Counted from the stretch's first letter, positions 1-9,517 are shown. The stretch: 64,000 bases of DNA from an uncultured Lachnospiraceae bacterium (GCA_910579275.1 CAJTTO010000003.1:62001-126000); one strand, 5' to 3'. Notes: generated by a model from the letters alone, not told the origin. A program made the numbers and translations.

Positions 1-638
1 TGTGCTTTCCAATCGGGATATGCATATTTCTGCTTGTGAAAGTATGTATATGTTCTCGCGCAGACTGCCTGCGCCTTCAATGCCTCCTCCGGATAAGACG
101 GCGGCATCTCGCTTGGTACTACGCCATACAAATATTCCTCAACAGGAAGCTCATTTACTACGACAATTCCGCCCTCGGCAGCATGGCACTCCATTGTCCC
201 CCTGTACTGTGCCAGACTGTTTCTCTCAAGATTCCTGATTTGCAGTTTTCCGTTATTTTTACCTTGAAAGCGTATCACAGTACTTCCCTGAAATGTATTT
301 CCGTTTACGATATATTCCGCATCCGGCTCACACTCCGATACCGTTCCATCAACATCCACAATCATTCCCTCACTGCATGCAATATGCAGCTCTGCATGGT
401 AAATACCGCGGTATCTCTGGTTCATAATCAGGATTCTCACATCCTCGTCAAACGGAAGATGCACCTTGTCTGTCACTTCTTCCTTGTTTTCCTCCCCCTG
501 TTTTGTCTCCTCTGTCTGTTCCTCGCCAGTCTCCCCATTGTCTTTCAGATTGGCACTGCATTGATAAATGCCGAGTGCTATAATTATCCATAAAATAACG
601 ACAAAAACCTTTTTGGAAAACCCTTTTACATAAAAAAT
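1..638 (-). CDS. SpoIID/LytB-domain membrane protein (3' end outside window)
   Basis: The frame is open on the minus strand from about 700 to the left edge. It begins with basic residues and a hydrophobic anchor (VFVVILWIIIALGIY), then a Glu/Lys-rich linker, then a SpoIID-type domain with NELPVEEYLYGVVPSEMP and ALKAQAVCARTYTY. SpoIID-family proteins are membrane-anchored peptidoglycan enzymes or amidase enhancers; the Glu in PSEMP is the family's key residue. No ATG, GTG or TTG lies in frame between the upstream stop and the linker after the membrane anchor. A strong Shine-Dalgarno AAGGAGG (647-653) is followed eight bases later by ATT at 636-638, which I take as the start. The only nearby ATG (629-631) is followed at once by TAA. 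The end of the gene lies outside the window. Whether it is sporulation SpoIID itself or a vegetative relative cannot be decided. Confidence 0.8.
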   Translation of the reverse strand, partial: MFYVKGFSKKVFVVILWIIIALGIYQCSANLKDNGETGEEQTEETKQGEENKEEVTDKVHLPFDEDVRILIMNQRYRGIYHAELHIACSEGMIVDVDGTVSECEPDAEYIVNGNTFQGSTVIRFQGKNNGKLQIRNLERNSLAQYRGTMECHAAEGGIVVVNELPVEEYLYGVVPSEMPPSYPEEALKAQAVCARTYTYFHKQKYAYPDWKA

Positions 639-730
639 AACAGCTTCCTCCTTAAGCTTTTTTATGTCACAGTCGGGCAGGAACAGCCTTCCCGCCTACC
701 CATGCGCCCTTGGATACCCATATGAATTAC

Positions 731-756
731 AAAAGCAGCCCGCTAAGGCTGCTTTT
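731..756 (-). terminator. Intrinsic terminator of the 6S-like RNA
   Basis: Read on the minus strand, GCAGCC and GGCTGC form a stem around a six-base loop. It is flanked by A-rich sequence upstream and TTTT downstream. It sits between the RNA candidate and the SpoIID-like gene and would end the RNA transcript. Confidence 0.75.
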
Positions 757-946
757 TCTCATTTGATTCCCCGAAACGCCGGCTCTTGTATTTTGACTCC
801 TAGCTGATGCTAGGTGGGCAACCGCAATCTTTCTCGCTGCCTTCCCCTGGCCATACTGGGGGGCATGACATTGATCAGACAATGTAGGAATCCCGTTTAA
901 AGTGATGTAGGTTCAAAATGACAAGAGTTATCGCACATTTCAGATT
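757..946 (-). ncRNA. ssrS: Probable 6S RNA
   Basis: This is a non-coding stretch of about 190 nt with its own strong promoter and terminator. Near the 5' end CTCTTGTCATTTTGA pairs with TCAAAATACAAGAG near the 3' end, giving a 14-bp closing stem with one bulged base. A further outer pairing is GAAATG with CGTTTC. Inside are small hairpins such as ACATTG/CAATGT and CCTAGC/GCTAGG. A long closing stem around a large bubble with a 3'-side hairpin is the 6S RNA layout. 6S RNA binds sigma-70-type RNA polymerase and lowers transcription in stationary phase. The identity comes from size, folding, promoter and resemblance to Clostridia 6S sequences, not from a covariance search. Another structured small RNA remains possible. 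Confidence 0.65.
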
Positions 947-952
947 AACTAT

Positions 953-981
953 AGTATACCCCATCACCATTAAAATATCAA
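953..981 (-). promoter_or_regulatory. Sigma-A promoter of the 6S-like RNA
   Basis: On the minus strand TTGATA (976-981) and TATACT (953-958) are separated by 17 bases, close to the vegetative consensus. Transcription would start near 946. Confidence 0.8.
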
Positions 982-1048
982 CCACTATTCATATTGCATC
1001 TTTACTAATATTTTACAGTAAATTTTTGCTATTTTACATATAGATTTT

Positions 1049-4000
1049 TCAATGGCCTGCCACATAGAATTTATATGCCGCTTTCCCTGATTTTTTCACG
1101 TCATATAGAACTTTATCCGCCTCTTTCACCATGTTCTCAAGCTCTTCTTCCGAGCCTAACAGCTTTCTGCTGCTGATGCCTATGGAGCAGGATATCCTGT
1201 GTTCCGCGGGGATGTCAACGCTTTTCCCAAGCTTTGCCCGTATCACCCCCATGAAACCGCCCTCCTGTTCAATGTCACTGTAAATATTCTTTGCAAGCTG
1301 CTCGACATGTGACAAATCGTCCGTGTAAACAGTAATCAGAAATTCGTCACCACCGTATCTTGTCACAAAACCGTTCTCACCGGTTTCTTTCCGGAAAATT
1401 TGTGACATGCCTGTCAGAATAATATCGCCCACGCCATGTCCGAAAGTGTCATTATAAAACTTGAAGTTATCCAAATCTATATACATGATTGTGACCGGTC
1501 TTGCCCTGCCCTTACTGCGCCTTATAATACTGCTTATATTCCCGTAAAATCCTTCCCTGTTATATAGGCCGGTAAGCTTATCCGTCACTGCCAGATGATT
1601 TAGCTTGTCATTCATCTGCTGAATCTTGTCGTTTGCCTCAAGCATATCGACCGAATTGAGCAGCTGCCGAATCAAAAACTCAAAAACGGCATAATCACTC
1701 TCGTCAAGCAGATACCGGTTGGTCGGCGAATGCCAGTTGTCCTTCATCGTGATATAAGCCACCATGATAGCCTTGAGCGAATCATTGTAGTAAAACGGAA
1801 GTCCAATAATAGAGCATACTTTCTTTTTGTCAAAAAGCGATATGATATCCAAGTAGTCCCTGTAATTATTGTTCATCTTGGACGTCGCAAAACCAAGCCT
1901 GTTCCGCTGGAAAAAGTTTTCAATCCTACTGCGTCTCTCATCATCAAACACATATCCGGTATTGTTGAAAAGCTCCTGCGGCTCATCATCCTCATATTTC
2001 ACCAGCATCAGCCTGTCAATATTAAAGTTATGTATGAACGCGTTCACTGCCGGATTAACCAGATCCGTTTTGCTTTTCCTGCCAATCTCTATCATTTTCT
2101 GCCACGCAGACAAAAAATTCATGCGTTTTTGCTGTTCCTGATTCTCCTTAAATACCGCAGCATGACGCAGAACTTCATCAATCTCGTGCCGCAGTCCCTG
2201 CGGCAGATTCAGACTGCGCTCCTTAAACCAGCAGGTTTTTTTAACCAGTTCTGCTTTCAGCTCCGCGACTTTTCCTCTACAGCCCTGAAAATCATAAAAG
2301 CCTATTGCCGCATTGAGACATTGTACCGCTTCGTTCTCTCTGCCAAGAATGCGGTACAGGCTTGCGAATTCAGCCATGTACTGTCCATATATGTAAAACT
2401 GGTTTCCAGCCGATTCGTCGAGACACCCTTCTGCCAGCTGGAAACTCCTTAACGCCTCGTCATACTCCCTGCCTCTGGCAAGCTGAAGTCCGAATATAAA
2501 GTAGTATATAAACAAGTCATCCTTACACATTGTATAATCATGGATAATTGTCGTCTCTGCATCTTCATCTGCCTGCTTGTCAATTAGATGCTCCAAAAAA
2601 AGCCGCGTCTTCTCAATGTAAATCGCACACTTCAGCTGATTTCCATTGTAATAACTGCACAGTGCCAGAAGTCCGGCAAGCTTTGATATATTGCAGACCC
2701 TAAGACTGTTCATCTTTGTTTCTTTCACAATCCGGAAAGATAACTCCAGATAATCATACGCATTCACATAATCCTGCGCCATAATACAGTTAATTGCCAT
2801 ATTGTAGAGCGTCTCACCGACAAAGTCAATCTTTTCCATCTGCAAAAAGCTGGTCAGCGCCTTATTATAGCAGTCAAATGCCCTGTCATACTGCTCCATT
2901 GCAGACGAAATATAGCCGACTCCGTTGTATATCATCGCCTCCTCATAGGCATCCCTGCCCCGCACAAGCTCATGGCACTTATCGTAGTAATAATTGGCAG
3001 TCTTGAAGAACCCGTTTGTGGATGCAATCATAATGTTGTTTCTGTATGCTTCCATCATAAAGTACTCGTTTCCAAGCCCCTCCATAATGGCAATGCCCTT
3101 GTTGAAATATACAAGTCTGTGCTCCACCTTGTCCACATCCGCAAAAAGCGCAGGCGCATTGTCATAGGCATAGACATATATATGCGCCAGATGATTCCAA
3201 AAATGATATTTTTCCGCCATGCGGATTACGTCTTCATCCACCGGAATATCGCTTGCACAGAAAAAAATATTGTGCCATCCGGACATCTTTACCATCACGC
3301 CCAGAAGCTTGGCAATAAAAATACCGTAATCCGAACCATGTGCCTGGGCAACCTCAAGAAACTTTCCGGCATACCTGTCCGCCTCGTCAAGCTTTCCGTT
3401 ATACATATGCGCCATCCCCATAAAGTAGTAATATGCACAGTCCAGCCGCTTGTCACATGCCCGGCTTCTTAGTTCTCTCAGTTTCTCACACAGCAGCAGT
3501 GCCTGTGAAAAATCCTGCGTATAGATGGACACAAGTGTGTAAAGCATGATAATCTCACACTTATGATTCCAGTTTATCTCAATCTCCTCAACCGTTATCA
3601 TCTTATAAATAATTTCCAGATAATAATTTGCCTGTGAAAAATCAAGACAGAATAACAGATTATTTATCTTAGCGATGTAGCTGTCAACCTTGTGCGTGAT
3701 AAACACAAAATCATTCAATGTGCTTTTCTGGTTTTCCAAAGTTCCACAGTTCATCTCCGTCACAAGATTTTTTCCCATTATATATCTGTAAAACCTTGCC
3801 CAGAGCGGCTCAATATGCGGAAGCGGGACTTTCGCTTCATTGTAGGCGGCAACGACTGAAATATTATTACAGGTTTTATCCTCGAGCAGGTTATGTATAA
3901 AATGAAAAGATGATCCGCCGGCATACTGTACATCGTTCAGCAAAAACACCACATGGTCTTCCTTGACCACACGCGATACAACATTTACCACTGCCGAAGC

Positions 4001-4363
4001 AATCTTATCCTGTTCAAAAGCAACCTCATCAATCAAAAGCATCTCACTGCGCACACACACACCGGTCTTAAGGAAACTCTTAAATACCGATTTGTGCAGG
4101 CTATAGACATTGCACTCATCCAATAACTTGTCAAATGCTTCCTCCGTAATCCCTTCCAGTCCGCTCCTTATATAGTCAAGAAATGGTTCAAACACCCCAA
4201 CCATATCGGAAAGCCGGAAGCTGTGCAGACAGACCTCCGTCCCCGGATTTGCCTGCTCAATCTGCTGCTTTTTTTCCTCTGTAAACGCAAGTGTATTGTA
4301 GTGTTTCAAAAGAAGAAACTTCGTCTCCCCATCCTGAACGTTTATTTCCAACTTATCATCCAT
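1049..4363 (-). CDS. Diguanylate cyclase with degenerate ATPase-like N-terminus, TPR and GAF-like regions
   Basis: A large cytoplasmic protein of about 1100 residues. The first 200 residues contain VVFLLNDVQYA, which resembles the Walker B strand of MalT-like STAND ATPases, but no Walker A is visible, so this part is probably an inactive remnant. Helical TPR-like repeats cover roughly residues 250-720. A GAF-like region follows at about 730-900, then a GGDEF domain with DKLTGLYNREGF and TRYGGDEFL. The intact GGDEF signature predicts cyclic-di-GMP synthesis. The RxxD inhibitory site that normally precedes it is absent. I chose ATG at 4363 because GGGGGA lies six bases upstream; an upstream TTG at 4384 would overlap the preceding gene. 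It follows the DUF5722 gene by 14 bp and is probably co-transcribed. There is no transmembrane segment, so the input signal is likely a cytoplasmic ligand or partner. Confidence 0.88.
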   Translation of the reverse strand: MDDKLEINVQDGETKFLLLKHYNTLAFTEEKKQQIEQANPGTEVCLHSFRLSDMVGVFEPFLDYIRSGLEGITEEAFDKLLDECNVYSLHKSVFKSFLKTGVCVRSEMLLIDEVAFEQDKIASAVVNVVSRVVKEDHVVFLLNDVQYAGGSSFHFIHNLLEDKTCNNISVVAAYNEAKVPLPHIEPLWARFYRYIMGKNLVTEMNCGTLENQKSTLNDFVFITHKVDSYIAKINNLLFCLDFSQANYYLEIIYKMITVEEIEINWNHKCEIIMLYTLVSIYTQDFSQALLLCEKLRELRSRACDKRLDCAYYYFMGMAHMYNGKLDEADRYAGKFLEVAQAHGSDYGIFIAKLLGVMVKMSGWHNIFFCASDIPVDEDVIRMAEKYHFWNHLAHIYVYAYDNAPALFADVDKVEHRLVYFNKGIAIMEGLGNEYFMMEAYRNNIMIASTNGFFKTANYYYDKCHELVRGRDAYEEAMIYNGVGYISSAMEQYDRAFDCYNKALTSFLQMEKIDFVGETLYNMAINCIMAQDYVNAYDYLELSFRIVKETKMNSLRVCNISKLAGLLALCSYYNGNQLKCAIYIEKTRLFLEHLIDKQADEDAETTIIHDYTMCKDDLFIYYFIFGLQLARGREYDEALRSFQLAEGCLDESAGNQFYIYGQYMAEFASLYRILGRENEAVQCLNAAIGFYDFQGCRGKVAELKAELVKKTCWFKERSLNLPQGLRHEIDEVLRHAAVFKENQEQQKRMNFLSAWQKMIEIGRKSKTDLVNPAVNAFIHNFNIDRLMLVKYEDDEPQELFNNTGYVFDDERRSRIENFFQRNRLGFATSKMNNNYRDYLDIISLFDKKKVCSIIGLPFYYNDSLKAIMVAYITMKDNWHSPTNRYLLDESDYAVFEFLIRQLLNSVDMLEANDKIQQMNDKLNHLAVTDKLTGLYNREGFYGNISSIIRRSKGRARPVTIMYIDLDNFKFYNDTFGHGVGDIILTGMSQIFRKETGENGFVTRYGGDEFLITVYTDDLSHVEQLAKNIYSDIEQEGGFMGVIRAKLGKSVDIPAEHRISCSIGISSRKLLGSEEELENMVKEADKVLYDVKKSGKAAYKFYVAGH

Positions 4364-4377
4364 ATCAAATCCCCCAG

Positions 4378-5919
4378 CTACCAAATAATTTCAGACCAGT
4401 CACTGATTCCGATAAAGGACTTCGCCCAGTCCAGATACAGCTTGGAATTTTCGCCATCCATCTCGTCATATACCTTCTGCGCAAAAGAATCCAGCCGCGT
4501 GTCCATCCCCGGATCACTGTACACCAGAAGATACATCATCTCATCAATCAGCGGATTGTCCACCACTGCCGCATACGATGCGCACATCGCTGCCGCCTGA
4601 ATTTCACTTCCCTGTGCATTGGACAAGCCAATCTCGCTCAGAATGATGTGCCGTATGTTCCCGGTTGTATCGAGCATTTCCGGCTTCTGCATAAAATCAG
4701 TCATCACTGACAGGTTCTGAAATGTGACCACCTGTCCTGATGCCACTTCGGCAGCGTATGTATCGCCCTTTTTATGTCCCGACATATCCCAGAACTTGGC
4801 ATAACCCATCGGATTTGTGTAAGGGTGCTGCGCCAGCCCCCAATTAATATTGCCGCTTTGTTTGATAAGTGCGTTAAACTTTTCAAGAAAGTCTTTTCCG
4901 TCCATATACTGATAGTAATCTTTGTTGGAAGGCGTCAGGTTTCTGTCCCATATCTGGTCGAGACAGACATACACCCTCGCATTGGCGTTCGTACTCATAA
5001 TTGCATTGTACATGACACGGAACGCCTGTGTGTACTCCTTGATGTAGGTATCCCAGTCCGTCCATGCCATATAGTTCCATGTGCGGGTGTTCACTTCGTT
5101 TCCGATAATCCAGTTCTCCCCGCCCTTCGAATTCGCCACATAATATTCCATGTTGGCGGCGAGCGCCTTGACCCCCTCCGCATCCGAGGCGTTAAACATA
5201 TAATACATCGGCTTTTTTATCCTGCTGGTGTCCGCCCTTCTCGCATCCGCCCTCGACATCGGATGGGTCAGCGCCTCACAGTCTCCTGTATTGAGCACCT
5301 GCAGCGTCTTAAACACCCAGCCAATCTCAGGTCCATATGTTCCGTCGAGAAAGACATTGTTGAATTCCTCGCCCTGTGTCGATTTCTTGGTTCTCGGATA
5401 ACGCATCAGTGTATTCCACGCGAGCGCTTCCGGATTAGTAATATATGTCGGCTCTGTTATCATCCGAAATACACCGCCGCTTTTGACTCCGATGGCAAAT
5501 TTTGTGTACAGCCTTGTATTTTCCTGCCTGAAATTTACAGGGAATGTGAATTCCGGCATCGTTTCCAATCCTTCCCAAACTTGAGAAGCAATTATTTCCG
5601 TGTCGGCTGACAGTTCATATTCATACGGTTCCAGCGCAAATAAATGCAGCATACCGTCTTCGGAAATGGGCACCGCGCTGTTCAGCGCAGCCCTGTATGT
5701 GACAGTTCCGTTTTTTTCCACAGTACAGCTTACATTTTGTGATACAGGCATTTGTGCAATCCCCGACACAGCCGCCTCGGTGGCAGGGATTGTGCTCCCC
5801 TCCAAAGCCTGTGCGTCAACGACTTCGGCGGCATAGGAGTTTCCCCCCATGCCGCCAGCCAATACGCCTGTTATCAGGCATATCAATATATTCTTTTTCA
5901 AGCTTAATCTCTTTCGCAT
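4378..5919 (-). CDS. Secreted DUF5722 protein, glycoside-hydrolase-like barrel
   Basis: About 513 residues with an N-terminal signal peptide (basic start, hydrophobic core, then SYAAE as cleavage region). The mature part matches the DUF5722 family, which resembles TIM-barrel glycoside hydrolases. IGNEVNTR looks like the acid/base Asn-Glu motif of clan A enzymes, and HIILSEIG places a possible nucleophile Glu at a later strand end. The substrate is unknown, probably a polysaccharide outside the cell. ATG at 5919 is preferred because AAAAGGA lies eight bases upstream; ATG at 5937 is possible but has no clear ribosome site. A strong promoter lies directly upstream. The GGDEF gene follows 14 bp downstream, so the two form a likely operon. 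Confidence 0.82.
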   Translation of the reverse strand: MRKRLSLKKNILICLITGVLAGGMGGNSYAAEVVDAQALEGSTIPATEAAVSGIAQMPVSQNVSCTVEKNGTVTYRAALNSAVPISEDGMLHLFALEPYEYELSADTEIIASQVWEGLETMPEFTFPVNFRQENTRLYTKFAIGVKSGGVFRMITEPTYITNPEALAWNTLMRYPRTKKSTQGEEFNNVFLDGTYGPEIGWVFKTLQVLNTGDCEALTHPMSRADARRADTSRIKKPMYYMFNASDAEGVKALAANMEYYVANSKGGENWIIGNEVNTRTWNYMAWTDWDTYIKEYTQAFRVMYNAIMSTNANARVYVCLDQIWDRNLTPSNKDYYQYMDGKDFLEKFNALIKQSGNINWGLAQHPYTNPMGYAKFWDMSGHKKGDTYAAEVASGQVVTFQNLSVMTDFMQKPEMLDTTGNIRHIILSEIGLSNAQGSEIQAAAMCASYAAVVDNPLIDEMMYLLVYSDPGMDTRLDSFAQKVYDEMDGENSKLYLDWAKSFIGISDWSEIIW

Positions 5920-5976
5920 TGCAAACATCCTTTTCATAATCCGGTAATCTAGTATCTAATAGCAAAATTCACTATT

Positions 5977-6006
5977 ATTATAACAAATTCCGACTATTTC
6001 TGTCAA
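5977..6006 (-). promoter_or_regulatory. Sigma-A promoter for the DUF5722-GGDEF operon
   Basis: TTGACA (6001-6006) and TATAAT (5977-5982) on the minus strand are both perfect consensus, with an 18-base spacer. Confidence 0.85.
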
Positions 6007-6043
6007 TGTCTGCACAATTATATTATCTTTATTATTATATTAC

Positions 6044-8635
6044 TTACTCCTCTGTCTTCTCCACATTCAGCGTCTCCTGCTCGTCAGGCAGATAACGGTT
6101 AAATGTAAGTATTACTTTGAACAAGTCACCGTCAACAACAATACGCATGTCACCGTCTATCAGTTTCATCAGGCTCTGCGCTATGGACAGCCCCAGTCCG
6201 TGCCCCTCCGTGCTGCGCGACTTATCCCCCCGCACAAAGCGTTCCATCAGTTCTTCCTCGCTTATGTTCAAAGGATATTTTGAAATATTGCGGAATGTTA
6301 TGCACACTGTCCTCTCTGAGACTTCCATATTGACATACACCCTCGATCCGTTCTGTGCATATTTGCAGATATTGCTCATCAAATTATCAATGACACGCCA
6401 GAGGTGTCTGCCATCAGCCATGATATAAACCGTCTCATCCGTCTTGCTGACAATCAGTTCCAGTCCCGCCAGCGAGAACTTCTCCTCAAACTCTCCCACG
6501 GTCTGCGTCACAAAGACACCGACATCCATCCGCTGCCGATCCACCGACAGGCTTCCGGTTGACGCTTTTGACGCTTCTACCAAATCCTCTATCAGTTTCT
6601 TTAACTTGGAGGACTGTCTGTCAAGTACCTCGAGGTACTCGGATGCCTTTTCATTGTTCAGCTCCTCTTTTCCCAGCAAATCTACATAATTTATGATGGA
6701 GGTAAGCGGCGTTTTGATGTCATGTGACACATTCGTTATTAGCTCTGTCTTGAGACGTTCACTCCTCATGCGCTCATCGACAGCCTTTGCCATGCCTTCT
6801 CCTATTTTGTTCAGATTTTCCCCATGCTTTTTGCACTCCCAAAACATTTTATCGGTGTCAACCTTGTATGAGAGATTTCCCTCTGCCATATGACGGCTTG
6901 CCTTTTGCAGCTCGTACATCTGGACAGCCAGTGAAAACACCACCGCGCATAGAACCAGTTTTTCCAGCATCCATAACAGCACTATGCCGCCACGGTCATA
7001 AAAACCAACAATAACGCAAAATTCAAGCAGGGAGACTACACCCATCACCAGAACGGCTTTCCGAAGCAGACCAATATTCCTGAATATACAGACAATCATG
7101 TCGCGAATCTTACTGTACACCCAATAGCAAAAACTGTTTCTCCACCATTTTCCTGCCTTTACCCTGACACACAGACTAAGCATATATCCCACACCGGTCA
7201 CAGTCATCAGAAATCCGAATATGCCCAGCGTCCAAATCCAGACATAAATTGATGCATTTATCGAGAGCGCCACGTTCAGCATAACAAGCTCTGCCATGAC
7301 AGCGCACACACTCAGCACATCTATCGGAATCCTGTCAAACCATGTAAGCACAATTCCGTCCACGCCTCTGCGGTGTCCCCCGGCATACACAAGGAAGCCA
7401 AACGACACAATCATCACAAACAGCATAACCCCAAGCACCTGAAAGGCATTTCTATCCATAACATCGTAATACATATTGACAAACAATGTATGCTCTGCAT
7501 ATTTACTATTTGGCAGGTTATCCAAAACAGACTCCGGCAGGAGCGAGACAACCCAGTAATTATCTGTCTGAAGTTCTTCCGATACAACAAGCGTAAAATT
7601 CTCATTGAGATAATAACCTGGCTGCTTGATAAAACATTCATCCGAATAATTGTCCGACTCAATCAGTGTAAGCTCACTGCTGTCTATCATTCTGATGTTG
7701 TCAAGCAGCAGTGTTCCCCAATTGGTATAGTTGAAATCCGTATCATTTAATTCCGCAAAATTTACCGTACCGCCCGCACCGTTTTCTCCCGCAAGGATTC
7801 GCTCAATCTTCTCTGTACCAGAACCTGCCACACTCCTGTCCTGCGGAATCTCTTCAGGTATCTCCTGTTCTTCCTGAAGTTCGCCCGCCGCGTACCCATC
7901 CTGCAAAATCTCTTGTTCCTCTTCCCAAATCGAGCCCTCTCTGGCGCTTTTATAGTTTAATTTATAGGCATTGATACCAAAATCATATTTGTAGTGATAA
8001 ACAAATGATCCGTCATTTCCATCATAGTGAAGCGAAACACTCTGCACAGGATAATAATTGCCCTCAGCACGATAATAAATAATCCCTTTCGACACATCAT
8101 AGCAAATCTTATCCGCATACAGATGACGCCACCCCGTAGCGTGATCCTGAATTAAATTGCTGCCAAACGCATCCAACATGGAAATATCATTGTAGTCGCC
8201 ATAATATCCCCTCCAGGACATTACATGCGAATACTCATCATCATATACAATCTGATGAATCAGAAGCGCATTGACATCCACCGACTGCAGTTCCTCCTCT
8301 GTCATATTCGTCTCCAGATAGGAAAGCTTGTCATGAAAATTAACGTCTTTTAGGCTGTCCGATTTAATGATACCATACCGGAATCCCTGCTCCCTGAGCG
8401 TCTGGGAATAGGACTTTTTTTCAACATGGCCAACCGCCTGCGATGCAAACTCCGCATTCACACTCTCATATGCACTCTTAAGCATCTCATCACGCGATTT
8501 GTGAAACAGATCTTCACTCACCCCTATGAGCATAAAAACACCAAGTACTATACTGCCCATCGCAGACGCGATGCAGAACACCCACGCTGCAAGCTTTGCT
8601 ATCATTGATTCTCTTAATCTCTTCATCTTAAACAT
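6044..8635 (-). CDS. Membrane sensor histidine kinase
   Basis: 863 residues. A first transmembrane helix at about 16-38 is followed by a large extracytoplasmic sensor region of some 350 residues. Several more helices lie between about 398 and 575. The kinase core has the H-box NVSHDIKTPLTS with phospho-acceptor His638, the N-box NLMSNICKYA near 751-760, and the G-box GHGLGLSIAQ near 811-820. It should autophosphorylate and pass the phosphate to the response regulator encoded just upstream, 27 bp away in the same operon. The sensor domain is not one I recognise; an acidic low-complexity stretch lies at about 238-270. The ligand cannot be inferred. Confidence 0.9.
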   Translation of the reverse strand: MFKMKRLRESMIAKLAAWVFCIASAMGSIVLGVFMLIGVSEDLFHKSRDEMLKSAYESVNAEFASQAVGHVEKKSYSQTLREQGFRYGIIKSDSLKDVNFHDKLSYLETNMTEEELQSVDVNALLIHQIVYDDEYSHVMSWRGYYGDYNDISMLDAFGSNLIQDHATGWRHLYADKICYDVSKGIIYYRAEGNYYPVQSVSLHYDGNDGSFVYHYKYDFGINAYKLNYKSAREGSIWEEEQEILQDGYAAGELQEEQEIPEEIPQDRSVAGSGTEKIERILAGENGAGGTVNFAELNDTDFNYTNWGTLLLDNIRMIDSSELTLIESDNYSDECFIKQPGYYLNENFTLVVSEELQTDNYWVVSLLPESVLDNLPNSKYAEHTLFVNMYYDVMDRNAFQVLGVMLFVMIVSFGFLVYAGGHRRGVDGIVLTWFDRIPIDVLSVCAVMAELVMLNVALSINASIYVWIWTLGIFGFLMTVTGVGYMLSLCVRVKAGKWWRNSFCYWVYSKIRDMIVCIFRNIGLLRKAVLVMGVVSLLEFCVIVGFYDRGGIVLLWMLEKLVLCAVVFSLAVQMYELQKASRHMAEGNLSYKVDTDKMFWECKKHGENLNKIGEGMAKAVDERMRSERLKTELITNVSHDIKTPLTSIINYVDLLGKEELNNEKASEYLEVLDRQSSKLKKLIEDLVEASKASTGSLSVDRQRMDVGVFVTQTVGEFEEKFSLAGLELIVSKTDETVYIMADGRHLWRVIDNLMSNICKYAQNGSRVYVNMEVSERTVCITFRNISKYPLNISEEELMERFVRGDKSRSTEGHGLGLSIAQSLMKLIDGDMRIVVDGDLFKVILTFNRYLPDEQETLNVEKTEE

Positions 8636-8662
8636 CTACCCTTCATTCTCATTGATTATGCC

Positions 8663-9352
8663 TTATTTTTCGAGTTTATATCCCCTGCCCCAGACGGACT
8701 TGAGATATCTTGGCTCTGCCGGATTGTATTCGAGTTTTTCCCGCAGGTGTCTGATATGGACAGCCACGGTATTCTCTGTCCCGTATGGACTGTCATTCCA
8801 CACGGCGCTATATATTTGCGACGGGGAATACACTTTTCCAATATTCTCCATCAGAAGCTTGAGAATATCGTACTCTGTCGGTGTCAGGGACACCTTTTCC
8901 CCATCCAGCGTCACCTCCTTTGTGCGGTCATCAAGCTCAATGCCCCCTACAGAGAGCAGTTCACTCTTTGGCGCTGTACTGCCGCCCAGCTGCATATAGC
9001 GCCTCAGCTGGGACTTCACGCGCGCCTGCACCTCCACCGGATTAAACGGCTTTGTCACATAATCGTCCGCTCCGATATTAAGCCCAAGCACCTTGTCGGT
9101 GTCCTCACCCTTTGCGGTCAGCATAATAACAGGCACATTACTGTTCTCGCGGAGCTTTGCCATCGCCGTAATTCCGTCCATCACCGGCATCATGATATCC
9201 ATAATCACCAGATGGATATCCTCTTTGGAAAGCACCTCTATGGCTTCCTTTCCATTGAATGCCTCATACACTTGATATCCCTCGGCAGTCAGATATATCT
9301 TTAACGCCGCCACAATATCCTTCTCATCATCACATACCAGTACGTTATACAT
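8663..9352 (-). CDS. OmpR-family response regulator
   Basis: 229 residues, the usual length for this family. The receiver domain shows the acidic pair CDDE near 8-9, phospho-acceptor Asp52 in IMDIMMPVMDG, Thr79 and Lys101. The C-terminal winged helix includes LTPTEYDILKLL and HIRHLREKLE, typical of OmpR/PhoB DNA-binding domains. It is the first gene of a two-gene operon with the histidine kinase, driven by a clear promoter at 9387-9415. The neighbouring genes do not reveal a target regulon. Confidence 0.94.
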   Translation of the reverse strand: MYNVLVCDDEKDIVAALKIYLTAEGYQVYEAFNGKEAIEVLSKEDIHLVIMDIMMPVMDGITAMAKLRENSNVPVIMLTAKGEDTDKVLGLNIGADDYVTKPFNPVEVQARVKSQLRRYMQLGGSTAPKSELLSVGGIELDDRTKEVTLDGEKVSLTPTEYDILKLLMENIGKVYSPSQIYSAVWNDSPYGTENTVAVHIRHLREKLEYNPAEPRYLKSVWGRGYKLEK

Positions 9353-9386
9353 TCATTCCCTCTCCCCGGTTCGTTTTTACAAATAA

Positions 9387-9415
9387 AGTATAGCCTATAT
9401 TGTTTTAAGTTCCAA
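9387..9415 (-). promoter_or_regulatory. Sigma-A promoter for the two-component operon
   Basis: TTGGAA (9410-9415) and TATACT (9387-9392) on the minus strand with a 17-base spacer. Confidence 0.75.
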
Positions 9416-9517
9416 TTGGGTAAATGTTTAAGATTCCATTAAGAGTTTCCATAAAATTCATTTGTTCGCATACAGTGTCATATTATGCTTCCGATCGCAC
9501 AACAATTATAGCACATG

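Noticed and set aside
181..200. Apparent frameshift in the SpoIID-like gene
   Set aside because: It came from miscounting a run of five G. With the correct count the frame is continuous through the motif.
36..593. 185-codon plus-strand frame
   Set aside because: It lies antisense to a clear SpoIID-type coding frame, has no ribosome site and no family resemblance.
1730..2452. 240-codon plus-strand frame inside the GGDEF gene
   Set aside because: Composition and position show it to be an antisense shadow of the TPR region.
4774..5610. 278-codon plus-strand frame opposite the DUF5722 gene
   Set aside because: Antisense shadow without a ribosome site or recognisable domain.
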